This document shows positions 36,515-48,363 of a stretch of DNA of 64,000 nucleotides, piece by piece (positions within the stretch are counted from its first letter, which is position 1; each line of letters starts with the position of its first letter). The DNA is taken from the NCBI GenBank assembly GCA_015680685.1, contig MNCI01016010.1:345864-409863 (forward strand). Reading direction: 5' to 3'. This stretch comes from Gnetum montanum (taxonomy: Eukaryota > Streptophyta > Gnetopsida > Gnetales > Gnetaceae). The position numbers were made by a program, and so were the translations under genes. The notes beneath the pieces were generated by a model. That model made no database searches and was not told the DNA's origin. It worked only from the letters and a program-made list of their open reading frames with translations.

Positions 36515-36627
36515 GGTGATAGTTATTTAGATTATTTATATCATACAAGATCTCTGTAACAAAGTATTAACAATATATCTTTTAGAAAAGAAATTAATTT
36601 CAATTAAGTCACACATGATTCATAACA

Positions 36628-38665
36628 ATGTCTCTCTCACAAGACTATGATAACGCAACAACTAGTGAGACAATGCATTAGAGAACTAATGAGATTTATG
36701 ATGAAGAGAAAGTTTAGAGTATTCAATCTTATGCAAGAGTCTCCCATGTACGTAAACAATGATAACATCATCCCAACTCACAAATTCATAGCCTACCTAG
36801 TGACGATGAACCCTTGCTAGCCACTAAGAGCCTAATGCATATACAAGAGGCTATTTGAATATTTTGTAGGCATCGCAAGGAAAGCCGTTTACCTAGGATT
36901 GATTTAAACATTTGTTCCAAGTTTTTAGGAGGCTATGATTTAGATCCACAACATCATTTACAAGCCTTCCATGATGCTTATGTATGGAACAAGTATTGAT
37001 AATGGGTGGCAAAGAATTAAGCTCTTTCCTATGATACTTGTTAGCTAAGAAAAGGTATGGTAAATTTTTTAAAGCCAAAATCAATTCTCAGTTGGCCAAA
37101 AATGGTAGAACTCTTCACTAAAAGATATCAAACCTATGCAAGAGTGTTAGCATTGAGGAGAAAAATCCAAGAATGGAAACAAGTGCAACATGAATCCTTG
37201 GACATGGCCTTAGAAAGATATTACTCTTTTTTAAACAAATGCCCAAGCCATGGATTCTCCAAGGAAAGGCTAATGTACCACATCATGGATGGGCTTCGTA
37301 ATGAAACAAGGGAGACCCTATGAATGTATGCCCTAGGTCAACTATATGAACTACAAACCCACTAGTTCCAAGAGCTTATTAGGTAGGTAGCAAAAGAAGA
37401 AGGAGAAATAGCTAAATAGGAGAATGTTGAAAGCTCTCATTGGGACCAAAATCTCAAAATAACAAAGGTCCATGATCATGAAGAGGAGAAATCAACTCAC
37501 CTCAAGGAGGTGGAATCATCTTTGCCAATACTACAATCACTAGATGAAATTGAAGTAAAGATCAATAAGATGGTGGAATGGGTACATGAAAAATGCAAAG
37601 AATATGCCTACATTATTAGAGGTGGAACTATGCCAAATTAAGAAATAGGATAGGACACCATGCAACAATCAGAGCGAAGGGTTGAAGAAAATAAGAATAG
37701 GAGCTCAATTGGCAATCATACGTATCAATGTAATGTTTGCCTATATGATCATCCCAAAGGTCAATGCCCAGTCTTGTCACATTTACATGCACATCAGGGA
37801 GGAATGTTACATCCAGACTTCGTACAGAAATACCATATTCAACCATAGTGGCAAAACCCCAGTCGTGGCAGAGGCCACTACTAAATCGACCACACCCTTT
37901 GTATGTCCCAATGCCAAATGTTTATTATGTTCAACATCCTATTTCTCTAACCAGATCAAGATCCTCTACTTCACCACATCATTATCATTCTCTTGAGTAG
38001 TATCCACCCATGTCCTCTCCAACAATCCCATCACCTCACATTCCTTACACTTCTTCTCACCCTCAATATTCTCTTCCTTCACCTCCTTTCACATAGCCAC
38101 CAGTTGTGCTAGAAGGTTTTGCACCATAACACCAACCCAAAAACATTACTTGTGCTGCTACTGTCAACAACAGTGGGAACCCTCCACAATGTCAAAAGAA
38201 TCCTTTCTTTAGGCATGACCATAAAAAGAGATAGCATGGTTCCAAAACCACTACATCCTCCAACTTAACACAAGTTCAATGTTGTGATGCATCTACCTCT
38301 TCGAACTCAACACATCTTGTTAGTTTATCAAGGCCACAAAGTAATGCTCCAACAACCATGCAACCCAATGAATATAGCCATGTAAGGAGACATATCGATC
38401 CTTGCATACCATCTTATGGTCATGGGTGCCATAGTGGGTTAGCTCCTTATCACATGGCCACATCTTATAATCTGCCCCACTATGCTTACTTTAATCAAGT
38501 GTGTGAACCCCAATTTGGGTACATTCCAACCACCACATCAAAGGACACCCAGTGGTTTGGATATGATCATACTCTAATGTTTCTAAACTGCTTGGATTCA
38601 AATGTTCCATTTATCAATTCTAGCCATACTCAAAGGATTAGTTATGGGGGATATCCTCTATTCTA
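36628..38665 (+). pseudogene. Element C gag remnant
   Basis: Likely start MSLSQDYDNATTSETMH at 36628. FLGGYDLDPQHHLQAFHDAY matches FQGGYNSDLQHRLQAFHNAY of element D. The gag core is MVELFTKRYQTYARVLALRR with ALERYYSFLNKCPSHGFSKE and IMDGLRNETRETL (37090-37323). A zinc knuckle CNVCLYDHPKGQC (Cys-x2-Cys-x3-His-x4-Cys) sits at 37729-37767. A Pro, Ser and His-rich tail in broken frames runs to ISYGGYPLF, which lines up with the HGGDG ends of B and D. Pol is absent between tail and end. Confidence 0.8.
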
Positions 38666-38685
38666 ACAAGAAGAATTAGTAAATG

Positions 38686-38825
38686 TTTTTCCTTTTTATT
38701 TTATTTTATAATTTTTTGTTTTCAATTCTTCATTTTTAATTTGTTGTTTTCTGATTTTTTGATTTCTAATTTTTCATCTTTCAATTTGTTGTTTTATCTT
38801 TTTATTTTTTATTTTATCCTTTTAT
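38686..38825 (+). repeat. T-rich block in element C
   Basis: Runs of TTTTTATTTTATTTTATAAT and TTCTGATTTTTTGATTTC, in the same position as the blocks in elements B and D. Confidence 0.7.
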
Positions 38826-40145
38826 GGGTAATCTCATCTATGAATAAAAAACACTCATGTGACTCATTGGTTGAGGTGTTATTCTATGCTATCAAGTCTC
38901 AGGTGATTACTTATTTGGACAGTGAGCCCACAACATCCACCCACCAATTCTATTAATAAGAGGTTCTACTTTGGGTATGATGATATTCTTTCCATCATTA
39001 AAAATTAAAGTAATTTTGTGCTCATCATGCCTAGAGTGAGGAATGATGGACTAAGAAGGAATAGCTAGGGTGTGACATCAAGGGGCCTTGTGGATTCTTT
39101 TTGGTAACATCTATAGCTGCTATGATGTATCTTGGTTGTACTAAGATCCTTGTAGATCTAACAAAAAATGGGAGTAAGAATAATAAAGGCACTCAATAAA
39201 GAAACTCAAAGCTATTCTGGGGGTTCCACTGGAAAGACATGCATCTATGCTTGAAGGTTGGTGGCTTCTTCGGTTCACTGTTAGAAAGGAAAAAGTGCCA
39301 AAGTAGCTAAAAGAAGAAAAGAAAAGCAAAGAAAAGGAAAAGAAAATAAAACATTGAAGAAATGACCGAAGGAAAAAAAACATTCCACCCATCAATTCCA
39401 AAGCACTCCTCCCTTGGACAAAATACCAAGTGATCATACACCTTGTTGTCATGGTGCTCTTATGGTTGTCCATCATTGGATGAAACAATGTGATATCACT
39501 GATTGAAAGAATGGACTTGGTCTTGATTTTGGAGCAATGCCTAATGACACATTAATCACACCTCACACTTAGGATTCATTGTGCCCAGGGTTAGTGACCT
39601 CATGTCTTGATCTCTATAATCCCTTCTATGATTCGTCTCATCTCCCTACCCATGTATTTTTGACTTGTATCTTGTGTCGCATAGAACTCATACCTCATAA
39701 TGGTGGTATCTACATGTGTGTATGTTGTGAAACTAGTGTGGATTATATTTAACCCTTTTAGTGCCTACGAACATTTTTAGGTGTGGTTATGTAAGGGCAT
39801 GATAGGTACAAACCTGCTTTGGGGAGGATCCACTTGCCTAACTTTTGTAATTTGCACTCATTGCACATCATCATCACATCATTTTATACCCTCTAAGTAC
39901 TACATTGCTAAATTTATTCTTTCCTTTATCATCATTTTAATTCATATGTTCCTGTGTACCACTACATGTCCTTTTTCCTCACCTTATTGATGAACTTCAT
40001 TGTAAAATTCCACTTCATTACACTTCTGGTTCCTTTTGGTCTCTTCAATATTATCCTAGACCTTTGGAATTAACCTTAAATCCTTCATTTTTGGCCTTGG
40101 AAATTCAAAAATTTATCAATTTTTCCAAGTACCCTATTTTCAATG
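38826..40145 (+). other. Element C 3' non-coding region, upstream part
   Basis: Shares CAGTGAGCCCACAACATCCA with element B and a GGTGTGACATCAAGG-like block with B and D. No coding frame. Confidence 0.55.
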
Positions 40146-40200
40146 GGACACGATATCAGGTACGCAATATCGTGTCTATAAAAACTATATATAGGGACCC
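40146..40200 (+). promoter_or_regulatory. Internal LTR-like promoter module upstream of ORF3
   Basis: ACACGATATCAGG, CGCAATATCGTG, then CTATAAAAACTATATATAGG. The arrangement of GATATC/AATATCG words about 20 bases before a TATA box copies the LTR promoters of B, C and D, but lies inside the element about 500 bp before the ORF3 start. Confidence 0.5.
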
Positions 40201-40369
40201 CATCATGCATGTCAATGTTATTTTTCACTATTCATGCAAGGGCAGTTGTTGAAATTTTCTTCTGCAAATTTTGATGCTCTAAGCACCTATCATTCCAACT
40301 TCCATATCTTGCTCATTAACTCTCTGATTCTTGTTCCAATCAAACTTGTCTAAACTCGAAGTGTTTAAC

Positions 40370-40390
40370 TTAGTCATGAGGGAGGGGTAT
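40370..40390 (+). other. Internal polypurine-tract-like motif
   Basis: TTAGTCATGAGGGAGGGGTA resembles the terminal tract of the clade. Confidence 0.4.
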
Positions 40391-40700
40391 GCTCCAAGTT
40401 GTGCATAGTTTTTTCAAAATTAATCATTTCCCAAAGGATATCATAAAGGGTAAATGACCTTAAAAATGTTAAAAACATTTGCCAAATTAATTATACCTCT
40501 TCAAACATACCATGAAAGTTATTTTTTGAAGTCACCTAATCAAATTGGGCCTAATATCAAAACTTTTAGGGGAAATTTTTGTAAAATTTTCTAACTCTAA
40601 ATCACACTAGAAAAGAAATGAATTTATTAAAGGTAGGAAGTAAGCTATAAATCAAATTTTGTAAATAGCCTTATTAATCGTTAGTCCAATGTGATTGCAG

Positions 40701-43557
40701 ATGGCCCCTAAAAGAGGACAACAAGGAGGAACCTCTTAGGGTGCATCCAAATGACCAAGGAGAGGCAAAGGCTAGGTGTCTCTTGAGGAACATATAGAGT
40801 ACTAGGCATAGTCATTCAACATCCATCAAGAACTTTCATGTTACTATGCAATCAGGACATGCTGAAGATGGAGATGGTGGGGCACCTAAATAGGGATAAC
40901 ATCTCACATTGTCTTCGGAATGTGTTTAGGAAATTCATGAAAGGTCCATGTCAATAGCTATGATTGTGAAACTTAGTTTTGGATTTTTCACTGAGTTTGC
41001 TCCTAAAGCAGTTAGGGACCAACTTAAAGGGTCTCCACTATGGCCTATTCTCTTTGAAAGTGGTGATTGGTACCTAGGAGAGATGTACCAATTTTGGCAC
41101 AACAAAGAAGAAGGCACCATTTTTGATATTGGTGGTATTTCTATTGATTTATCTACCAAAGCCATTTCAAAAGTTCTAAATCTTCCAAATACAAGGCCAA
41201 AGGTTGCTCACTTGTCCACTCATTCCAATGATGATGTGTGAAAGATATGGTTGAAAAGGACGTACGACAAGGAAGATAAAGCATATGGAGAGCTTACACT
41301 TGAAGAGAGAATCTACTTCAAAATCAGCACATATCACATTTTTCAACAAAAGGTTTAAATAGAATTTTCACATATGCAGTCAAAGGAAGGGCCATCTTGA
41401 TGGAAAAGGTTAATGCCAACTTACCCCATCTATATCTTATAGAAATTTTGAGGTGGTTTGAAGAATGTAAGACAGGGAAGTTTACATTTCCCTTACCCTA
41501 TCTCATTAGGAAGCTGTGTCGACATGTTGGAATTCTGGGGTACACCAATGATGTCCCCCAAAAGGACCAAAATATTTCATTTGTTGAATTATTGAAACCA
41601 CCAGCTCTAAGGAAAAATGCTGGTGAGACACTAGAGCTGGAACAAGAGCAAGTGGCTAAGCCCACTACACCTCAACCTACAGGGACTAGCCAACTTCCAG
41701 ATACAAGGCCCAATCTACAATAGGAAGTGGGGCCCAGAATACAACCTATAGGTCAGTAAGACCAACTACGACTAACGCTACAAGAGTATCGACTGTCGAT
41801 GAGCCATCTTAGGGCCATTGTTGAAATGGTTAGTTGGGGAAGCCGTGATGAAATAAATCTTTTCAAGGTCATTGATGATGTCGTATGATCCACAGTTTTA
41901 ATTAATCATGCATGGGGTGAGGTGTCTATCCAAATAAGAGGAGGGGAATCACATTGGTCACAATAGATCTCTAGAAATGCTGCATCCTTTTAGGTGTAAT
42001 TAGAAACTAGTGAAGGAACCATAGTAGTGGTCATGTAGCACCAAGATGCAGTGGAAGTAGCAGAAGTGGTCACAAACCACATTGAAGAATCATTTAATGT
42101 CCCTATTATGTCACTGGTGGATTTTATGGGAGCACACAATGCTCAAACCTTGGCCAGCCCCTCAATGACTCCTGTGGAGCATGAGGATGTTCTAAATTGG
42201 TTGTTGCAGATAGGACAAGTGATGGTGTCCTTGTTTGACATCCCTCAAGATGTCACAACAACTCAATCAGACCTCATCTCCACAAAAGGAAAGCTAGTCA
42301 TGGTAGAGGTTAGGGTCGAGCATGCAGAGGAAGTGTTAAAAAGACTCTAAGAAAAGCTCATCACCCTACAAGCTGCATAGCGGGATTCATTCCAATTCAT
42401 CCTTGTAGACCAGCTAGAATCCTTTTGGATGAAGCAGCTAACCAAATTGTTGGCAGAGAATAACAAAGTGGTTAAGAGAAAAGAGAGGGCTAATTGGGAT
42501 GCTTCTAAGGTATAAACTCAAACGTATGCACATGCTAAAGCACTTGAGGCCTTACAAGAAGAGAATAAGCTCCTCGCTACCAAAAATCTTTGGTTGACCA
42601 CAGTTGAAAAATAGAAGAATGTTCTCAAGGAAAATTTTCAGCAATTTTGAGAACAATTAATAAGGATAAACTAGGATATGAATCGCTTGGCTAGAAAAAA
42701 TAGAACCCTCCCAATGAAGGAGGTATGCACAATTCATTAGAAGACAGTAATTGAAATAAGTGCATGGCAAAATGAGGCCAAGCGACATGAGAAGTTCAAA
42801 GAGCATTTTAGAGATCAAGTGGGTATGTACAAGTAAGTGATTGAGAAAGAAATCCATATGGCCAAAGCCCACATTAACACACTCAATGCTCAGAACACTG
42901 ATTGGCAAGCAATATTGGATACTTATTCCTTTGTCCACCAAGTTGAATTAAAAAGTTGGGACCTATAGACACAAGACCTCATGGAGTACATGGAGTTGGC
43001 AAACCTATGGTATGCCAACTTAGCCATGTTGACAGCAGGATGCTCGAGAATAAAATTGAAAAAGCAAGTAGCAACCACCTACCCAAAGTATGAAATAGAA
43101 TTTTTTGAACACAAGAAGATGCTGTAGAAATTAGAAGTGGAAAATTCTAAATTAGAGGTGGTAAAAACCAACTACCAAGGATAGAAGGATGTCACAGTAG
43201 ATTTGGCTCGATGGCTCATAGACTACAAAGAATGCAAGGACAAAGCTAGAGCCTATGAAGAGGAACGACAACTGTTTGCGGCTTGGTATGTCAAGGCCAA
43301 TCATATGTTCCCACAACTATTGTGCCATGGGAGGTGTTGACTCCATCAAACATTGGAGCATCAACATGGATGACACAGACCCTTGGACTGAAGAAGAAAA
43401 GCTTCAGGTGATCTTTCAGAGACATCCAATTCCAAATCTTGGAGCACAAGATAAGGAAAAAAGACCCATGAAGGAGCCACCATCACTTCCAACCAATTTT
43501 GTCTTTTGTAATTCTATGTTTGTGTCCCGATTTTTTTTGTTCAATCTCCCACTATAG
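40701..43557 (+). pseudogene. Element C ORF3, function unknown, coiled-coil-rich
   Basis: ATG at 40701 follows GTGATTGCAG, a good splice-acceptor match. The start reads MAPKRGQQGG. A globular part follows in broken frames (FGFFTEFAPKAVRDQLKG, WYLGEMYQFWHN, IFDIGGISIDLSTKAISKVL, then IFTYAVKGRAILMEKVNANL and LRWFEECKTGKFTFPLPYLI). From about 42290 to 43280 the sequence is Glu/Lys/Leu-rich with heptad-like spacing (EENKLLATKN, MAKAHINTLNAQN, KLEVENSKLEV). It ends near DPWTEEEKLQ. I cannot name the family; the first half recalls uncharacterised plant-transposon proteins, and the site is where env-like ORFs of Athila elements lie. No membrane segment or signal peptide is evident. About a dozen stops and several frameshifts disable it. 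Confidence 0.6.
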
Positions 43558-43661
43558 CATGAGTAAATTTCTAGTTGGTTAATAATCCCATACCTATCCA
43601 TTGTGTAATCAATTGAATTCGTTCTCATTTTTTTTGACTCAAGAATGAGTCATTATTCATT

Positions 43662-43671
43662 CATGGGGGTA
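43662..43671 (+). other. Element C polypurine tract
   Basis: CATGGGGGTA immediately before the 3' LTR, the same as in element D. Confidence 0.65.
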
Positions 43672-44535
43672 TGATGAATTGTGATTTGCGAGGCCTCGAT
43701 ATCGGATCCTTGATATTGAGTATGTGATATCACATCCTGGATAATGATATTGAATACATGATATCGTGGTTCTTATGTTGGCCTATAAGTATGATACTTG
43801 GGCACATAGGAAAAGGGGGGATTTTTCAAGTGTTAGAGTAGAGTCTTTTTTGCTAGTTTTCAATTGATTTTAGTTCTTTCCCTAGAGCAGGCCTGCAGTG
43901 TGATGATTGTAATTGTATGGAATCTTTATTCGAGTGTGATGTACTTGGACATGCACATGATCGGTAATAAAGATCGAGATTACTCCATCAGTGCAGCATT
44001 CACTTAATTTTTAATTGTTTAATTTTTATTGTTATTTATTTTTTTCTTAATTAATATTTCTTTACCATAATTTACTATTCCTATTGTTAAATGTGGAATG
44101 AGTACAAATTAATCATGAACATTTAAGTGTAACTACTTGGTAACCTAATAGCGTATCTAGGAGTGCTTAAGTAATATGTGCTTGGTAATCCTAGAAGTGG
44201 TACATGAGGTCCAAGACGTGCATGGATGACTAAGGACAGATGCTCATCACAGTTAGGCCAACTTAGACTTCATTTTTTATTGCTTATTAGTTTAATTCAG
44301 ATTATTTTCCATTATCTCTAGGAGTAGCCTAGTGTTAGAAGTCATATCATACAGCTCACTCTAGACTAAACCATACATGACCAAGTAAATACTAGTCCAG
44401 GTGGGAAGACAACAAACTTCGATCAATGTGTAACTATCTAGATACCACAACTAGTCTATTTGTAGAGTTCTATCGGATCATGCATGAACGCTTGTATTCA
44501 TATGGTTGAGTGTAGGGGTACCTCACCACTCATCA
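43672..44535 (+). repeat. Element C 3' LTR
   Basis: Starts TGATGAATTGTG and ends CCACTCATCA. TATA variant CTATAAGTA near 43784. Confidence 0.9.
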
Positions 44536-44540
44536 ACTAG

Positions 44541-45068
44541 CAGAGTGTGAAGGGCCTTCATTTGATGAATGTGATTAACAATAATCTATTAGCCTTACCA
44601 AAGGAGAAGCTAGAACTAATGCCTTAGTCTCTTAAAATATTTTACACAAGATGTTAGTCTTTAGAATGCACTAGTAAGGTTTACAAGCCCATAGAAGTGG
44701 AAGGTAAATGCAAAGCAACTTTTAAAAGCTTTATCTATTAGGAGGCATACTAGTCATTCCCACTATGGATCTCATGTGCTACCTTAGATTGAGGATCCTT
44801 GATTACTAAGACCAAAACACTATACTCTTGCAATAGATGAAGAATTACAATTTTCTCTTTATTTTTTTAAAGAATTATAATTTTCATTTAAATGTGACAA
44901 GATATACAATCCTAACCTCTATATTGCACATCAATGTGTAGTGAAGTATTATGTAGTCTATTAAAATGAATCCTAATTTGAGAAATATTTGACTACTTTT
45001 CTTGTTGATATCATTTATCATAAAGCACTTGAATCTTAGATTTGAATATAATGGGTGGATAGGAGAGA
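44541..45068 (+). pseudogene. Leucine-rich-repeat gene fragment, left part
   Basis: Plant NLR resistance proteins end in LRR arrays. One frame reads SVKGLHLMNVINNNLLALPK then LELMPQSLKIFYTRCQSLEC, the Leu-x-x-Leu spacing and wording of such an array. Frames break later, but near the right end LNLRFEYNGWIGE is again LRR-like. The fragment starts at element C's duplication and stops at element F's. No NB-ARC motif is seen in the window, so the class of the parent gene is inferred. Confidence 0.55.
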
Positions 45069-46008
45069 TGGATTAGGTTCACTTCAATAATTAATCACCT
45101 TCAAATACTAAATCCAAATATTTTGTAAAGACAAACCTTTTTGCTAGAAAACAAGAAAACTAACTATCTTTAATTAATTAATTAGAAGATTATAATTGGG
45201 TTCTCAAAACCCACAACATCCAAAACCTTTCACCTTGAAACAATATTGCAAAAGCATAAGGCTCTACAATCACACAATGGTTGTTCTTAATGCAAGACAC
45301 AACCAATAGATAATCTCTCCTAAAACATAGGATTGAGATTTCAACTCACAAGTAAGACACGAGAATAGAACACATGGGCTAATACATCACATAATTGACC
45401 TTGGAGCTGTAATCACTAGTTGCACTCACTCAATGTGCTCTCAGACCCTTTCTTACTAAGCTCTCCATACTTAAGAGCTCTTTTTCTTACTCATAGCATC
45501 AAAAAGTATGAATTACATTAATATTTATGGATAATAGAAGATAAGAAACCTAGAAATCTTTCCTTAACTCCACTTAAGATTCTTGAGTTGTTTCCATAGT
45601 CATCTTAGCTTCTCCCTAGCTATTTCCATCCTTTTCTAACTTACCTCAGCTATTTTTTGAATTGGGACAAGCAATTTTGATAGTTTTCCTGATTGTATGG
45701 ATCATCTCTAAACTTAGAAAGACATCTTATATCAAGACTAGCTACAGGGAAGATGTCTCATGTGTAGACCAGATGTCTCCTCCTGGTAGGAGATGTCTTA
45801 GGTAAGACATCTTATCGATAGTAAGATGTCTTCCTCGAGAATACTACACTCCTAATAAGATGTCTCCTATAACCTGAAGATGTCTTTAGCTAACCCCAAG
45901 CCTTATCTAGGATGTCTTCTTTCCCTCCAAAATGTCTTCAATAAGCCCAAAATCTATAAATGAAAATGTAGGGAAGGAACAAAGGGGATAAAAAGAGGTG
46001 TCCCTACA
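45069..46008 (-). repeat. Element F 3' LTR
   Basis: Shares AATTAATTAATTAGAAGATT-like, CAAGTATGAATTACAT-like and many AGATGTCT words with 56577-57530. Confidence 0.8.
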
Positions 46009-46214
46009 CTAGCTCTTCCATTGTTTAACAAGTGTACTCATGTGAATAAGGGTGTAGGGGTAGAAGTGATACCTCACTCATGAAGTCTAGTCTCATGGAT
46101 CCATATAGCATCATCCACAAGTTTTTCCTTCTAGTATATCAAATATTCATTCCTCTTGGCTCCCCATGTGCTAGAAGCATCCCTCTACTTAAGTACAATT
46201 ACCTTCCTCCATTA

Positions 46215-46760
46215 AAGCCTTCGATTGATCAATAGGCCCCTTAAAATCATTGATGCTATCTTATATGGTCTCTTCATCAATTGGTCCATGATAGTGCACA
46301 AGATTTGAAACATTAAACACAAAATACATAAATCAATCTCAAAAGCATTATCATTAATCTTAGCATTAACTTTAAAAGGACCAATCTTCTTGGTTTTCAA
46401 TTTAGAGAAGTTAACACCTATCAACCACTTCTTCTTCAAGTCCACCCAAACCAAATCAACAATAGAAAAATTAGGATTTTATTTGTCATCATTTATATTG
46501 AGGACTCTCTCTAGAGACTTTTTCTCTAGATTTGATATTACTTGTGCATGGAGATCCCTTATCTCTTGCACAAAATTAGCACTAAGTTGAGCTTCATCAT
46601 CAAAACTATTCCAAGTATCCATCATCTTTGGACAAAACTCATAGTTCACTTCAAATGGGCTTTTTCCAATGTAATCTAATTGATCTCTATTAATATTTCC
46701 ATCAAGATCAATAATGATATTCTCATAATGACTACTACAATAGCCATCATCATCAAACGA
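46215..46760 (-). pseudogene. Element F integrase C-terminal remnant
   Basis: Minus-strand reading: KSPFEVNYEFCPK, LSANFVQEIRDLHAQVISNL, then VWVDLKKKWLIGV and KLKTKKIGPFKVNAKINDNA with FEIDL. This is the usual end of Ty3/gypsy integrase, with the Lys-Leu-x-x-Lys-Lys-Ile-Gly-Pro-Phe SH3-like segment. Stops are present, and the catalytic core is missing. Confidence 0.85.
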
Positions 46761-47740
46761 ATTACCATTATTAGTCTTGATCTTACCAACAATGGTACTA
46801 AAAGTTACATTACTACCATCATGAATATCATAACTCAGAACTTCATCATAATCATCACAATGATCATGATGCTCATCATCATAATGGAAAAAATCACTAC
46901 CAAGCTAACATGAGAAGCTAGAATCCAATACACTAGTTTCCACATGAGAGATATTACTATCATCAACAAGATAAAGTTCATATTTACTCACCTTTTCATA
47001 GCTCCTCTCATCCATCTTTAGTTTAACTTAATCTTCAACATATGGTTATCTAATATTTTCAAAGCTTAAAGCTTCAAGATTCCACATAGGAATCTACAAC
47101 TCCAATGATTTCTCCTATTTAAAGGAATCATCAACAATGTCTTCATTTTACTTTGGAGGTACCAACTCAAAAGGTAGATTCTTCTCCATGGCATTAACAT
47201 TAGATTCATCATCAAAGCTATCATTCTTTCACATACCTTGGCTATAAGACTCACTTCACTCTCATGAGAGAGCCTCAACTTGGTAAATAATCTTCTTTCT
47301 CTTTCCACAAGGTTTAGAAAAATTGCATAAAGAATGTTTATCATCCCTCTAGTGATGCTCTTGATCCTTCTTGAATAAGTCCCTTGATCTTTTCCACTCC
47401 TTTAGCCTTGGCCATTTACCTCCCATAACTTATGAGGTAGGAACTCACCTTGATCAACAACATACACCATCTTGGACTATGAAGATTTTTTTTGTCCCTT
47501 TGATGAAGCTTTTGGTTCCTTCCTCTAAAACTTTTAAGTATTAAGCACTACTTGGCTCAATAAGAGATACTCGAAAATTCCTTTTCTCATTAATCTCTAC
47601 TTAACTATATCTTTCATCTTTCTCCTTAAACACCTATGGAAATTTCTCCTCCAAGCCTAGCAAACCTAGAGGAAGTTCAACCTACACATCATCAAGGTTA
47701 GTAGAAACTGTTATCATAACAACAAAACTAAAACCTATTT
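46761..47740 (-). other. Element F internal spacer, decayed
   Basis: AT-rich, with ATCATCATAATG-type low-complexity stretches (46690-46900). The minus strand keeps short protein-like runs, but no domain is recognised. It spans the junction where RT and RNase H have been lost. Confidence 0.4.
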
Positions 47741-48350
47741 CATCATGTTCTATAATATATGCCCTCTTCCCTAGAAGGATTAAGGAAGCATTAAGTGAGC
47801 TTTTCTACATCACTTGTTTAGCTGTCATGGGAATCAACTTATGGATTCCATTAGGTCTAACTATACTCCACACATTTCTTGCTTCATCAAACTAAGCATA
47901 ATTATCAAAACTCTAAGGTCTACCAAGAATTACATTAACATAATCTATTGGAAGCACATCACACTTCATAGCATCATGAAAACCTACAATTTTAAATTTC
48001 AAAGTATATTGTTCCCTTACCTCTTGAAAAAAATCTCTAGATAACCAATACACTTTATAGGGTCTAGGATGAGGAATAGTTACCAACAATAATCTACAAA
48101 CTACCCTAGAATAAATAATGTTTTCTTGGGCTCCCTAATCAATCACAGGATGAATCCATTCCCCACTAAATAAACATATAGCCCCAATTAAAAACAAAAA
48201 TTTTCTATTTTTGTGATCTTCTCTATTTACGTTTCCCATGAATAGATAAGAAGTTAATTTAGAAAGATCATTAATTTTTTGGAGCATTAGGATTACCTCT
48301 ATGAAGACCTTGGCTTCATGTCTTCTTCACTTCCATGGTTTGCACATCTT
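47741..48350 (-). pseudogene. Element F protease-region remnant
   Basis: Minus-strand reading: EQYTLKFKIVGFHDAMKCDV, LPIDYVNVILGRP and SFDNYA, matching the C-terminal half of gypsy aspartic proteases (Val-Leu-Pro...Ile-Leu-Gly-Arg-Pro-Trp). The active-site half lies toward element D and is not clear. Confidence 0.7.
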
Positions 48351-48363
48351 CACCCTTGGTTGT

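Larger units (their letters stand above)
33787..44535 (+). mobile_element. Element C: non-autonomous gypsy-type LTR element with extra ORF
   Basis: LTRs of identical native length (864 bp once a nested insert is removed) are flanked by ACTAG at 33782-33786 and 44536-44540. Order: 5' LTR, tRNA-Asp-type primer site, gag, T-rich block, 3' non-coding region, ORF3, polypurine tract, 3' LTR. No RT, RNase H or integrase is present. The two LTRs differ at about one base in ten by eye, so the insertion is not recent. Confidence 0.9.

Noticed and set aside
36893-37084. Minus-strand open frame opposite element C gag
   Set aside because: The plus strand matches gag of elements B and D in this region.
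46680-46913. Ile/Thr/Met-rich 77-residue frame as a membrane peptide
   Set aside because: Low-complexity ATC/ATA translation within a decayed element.
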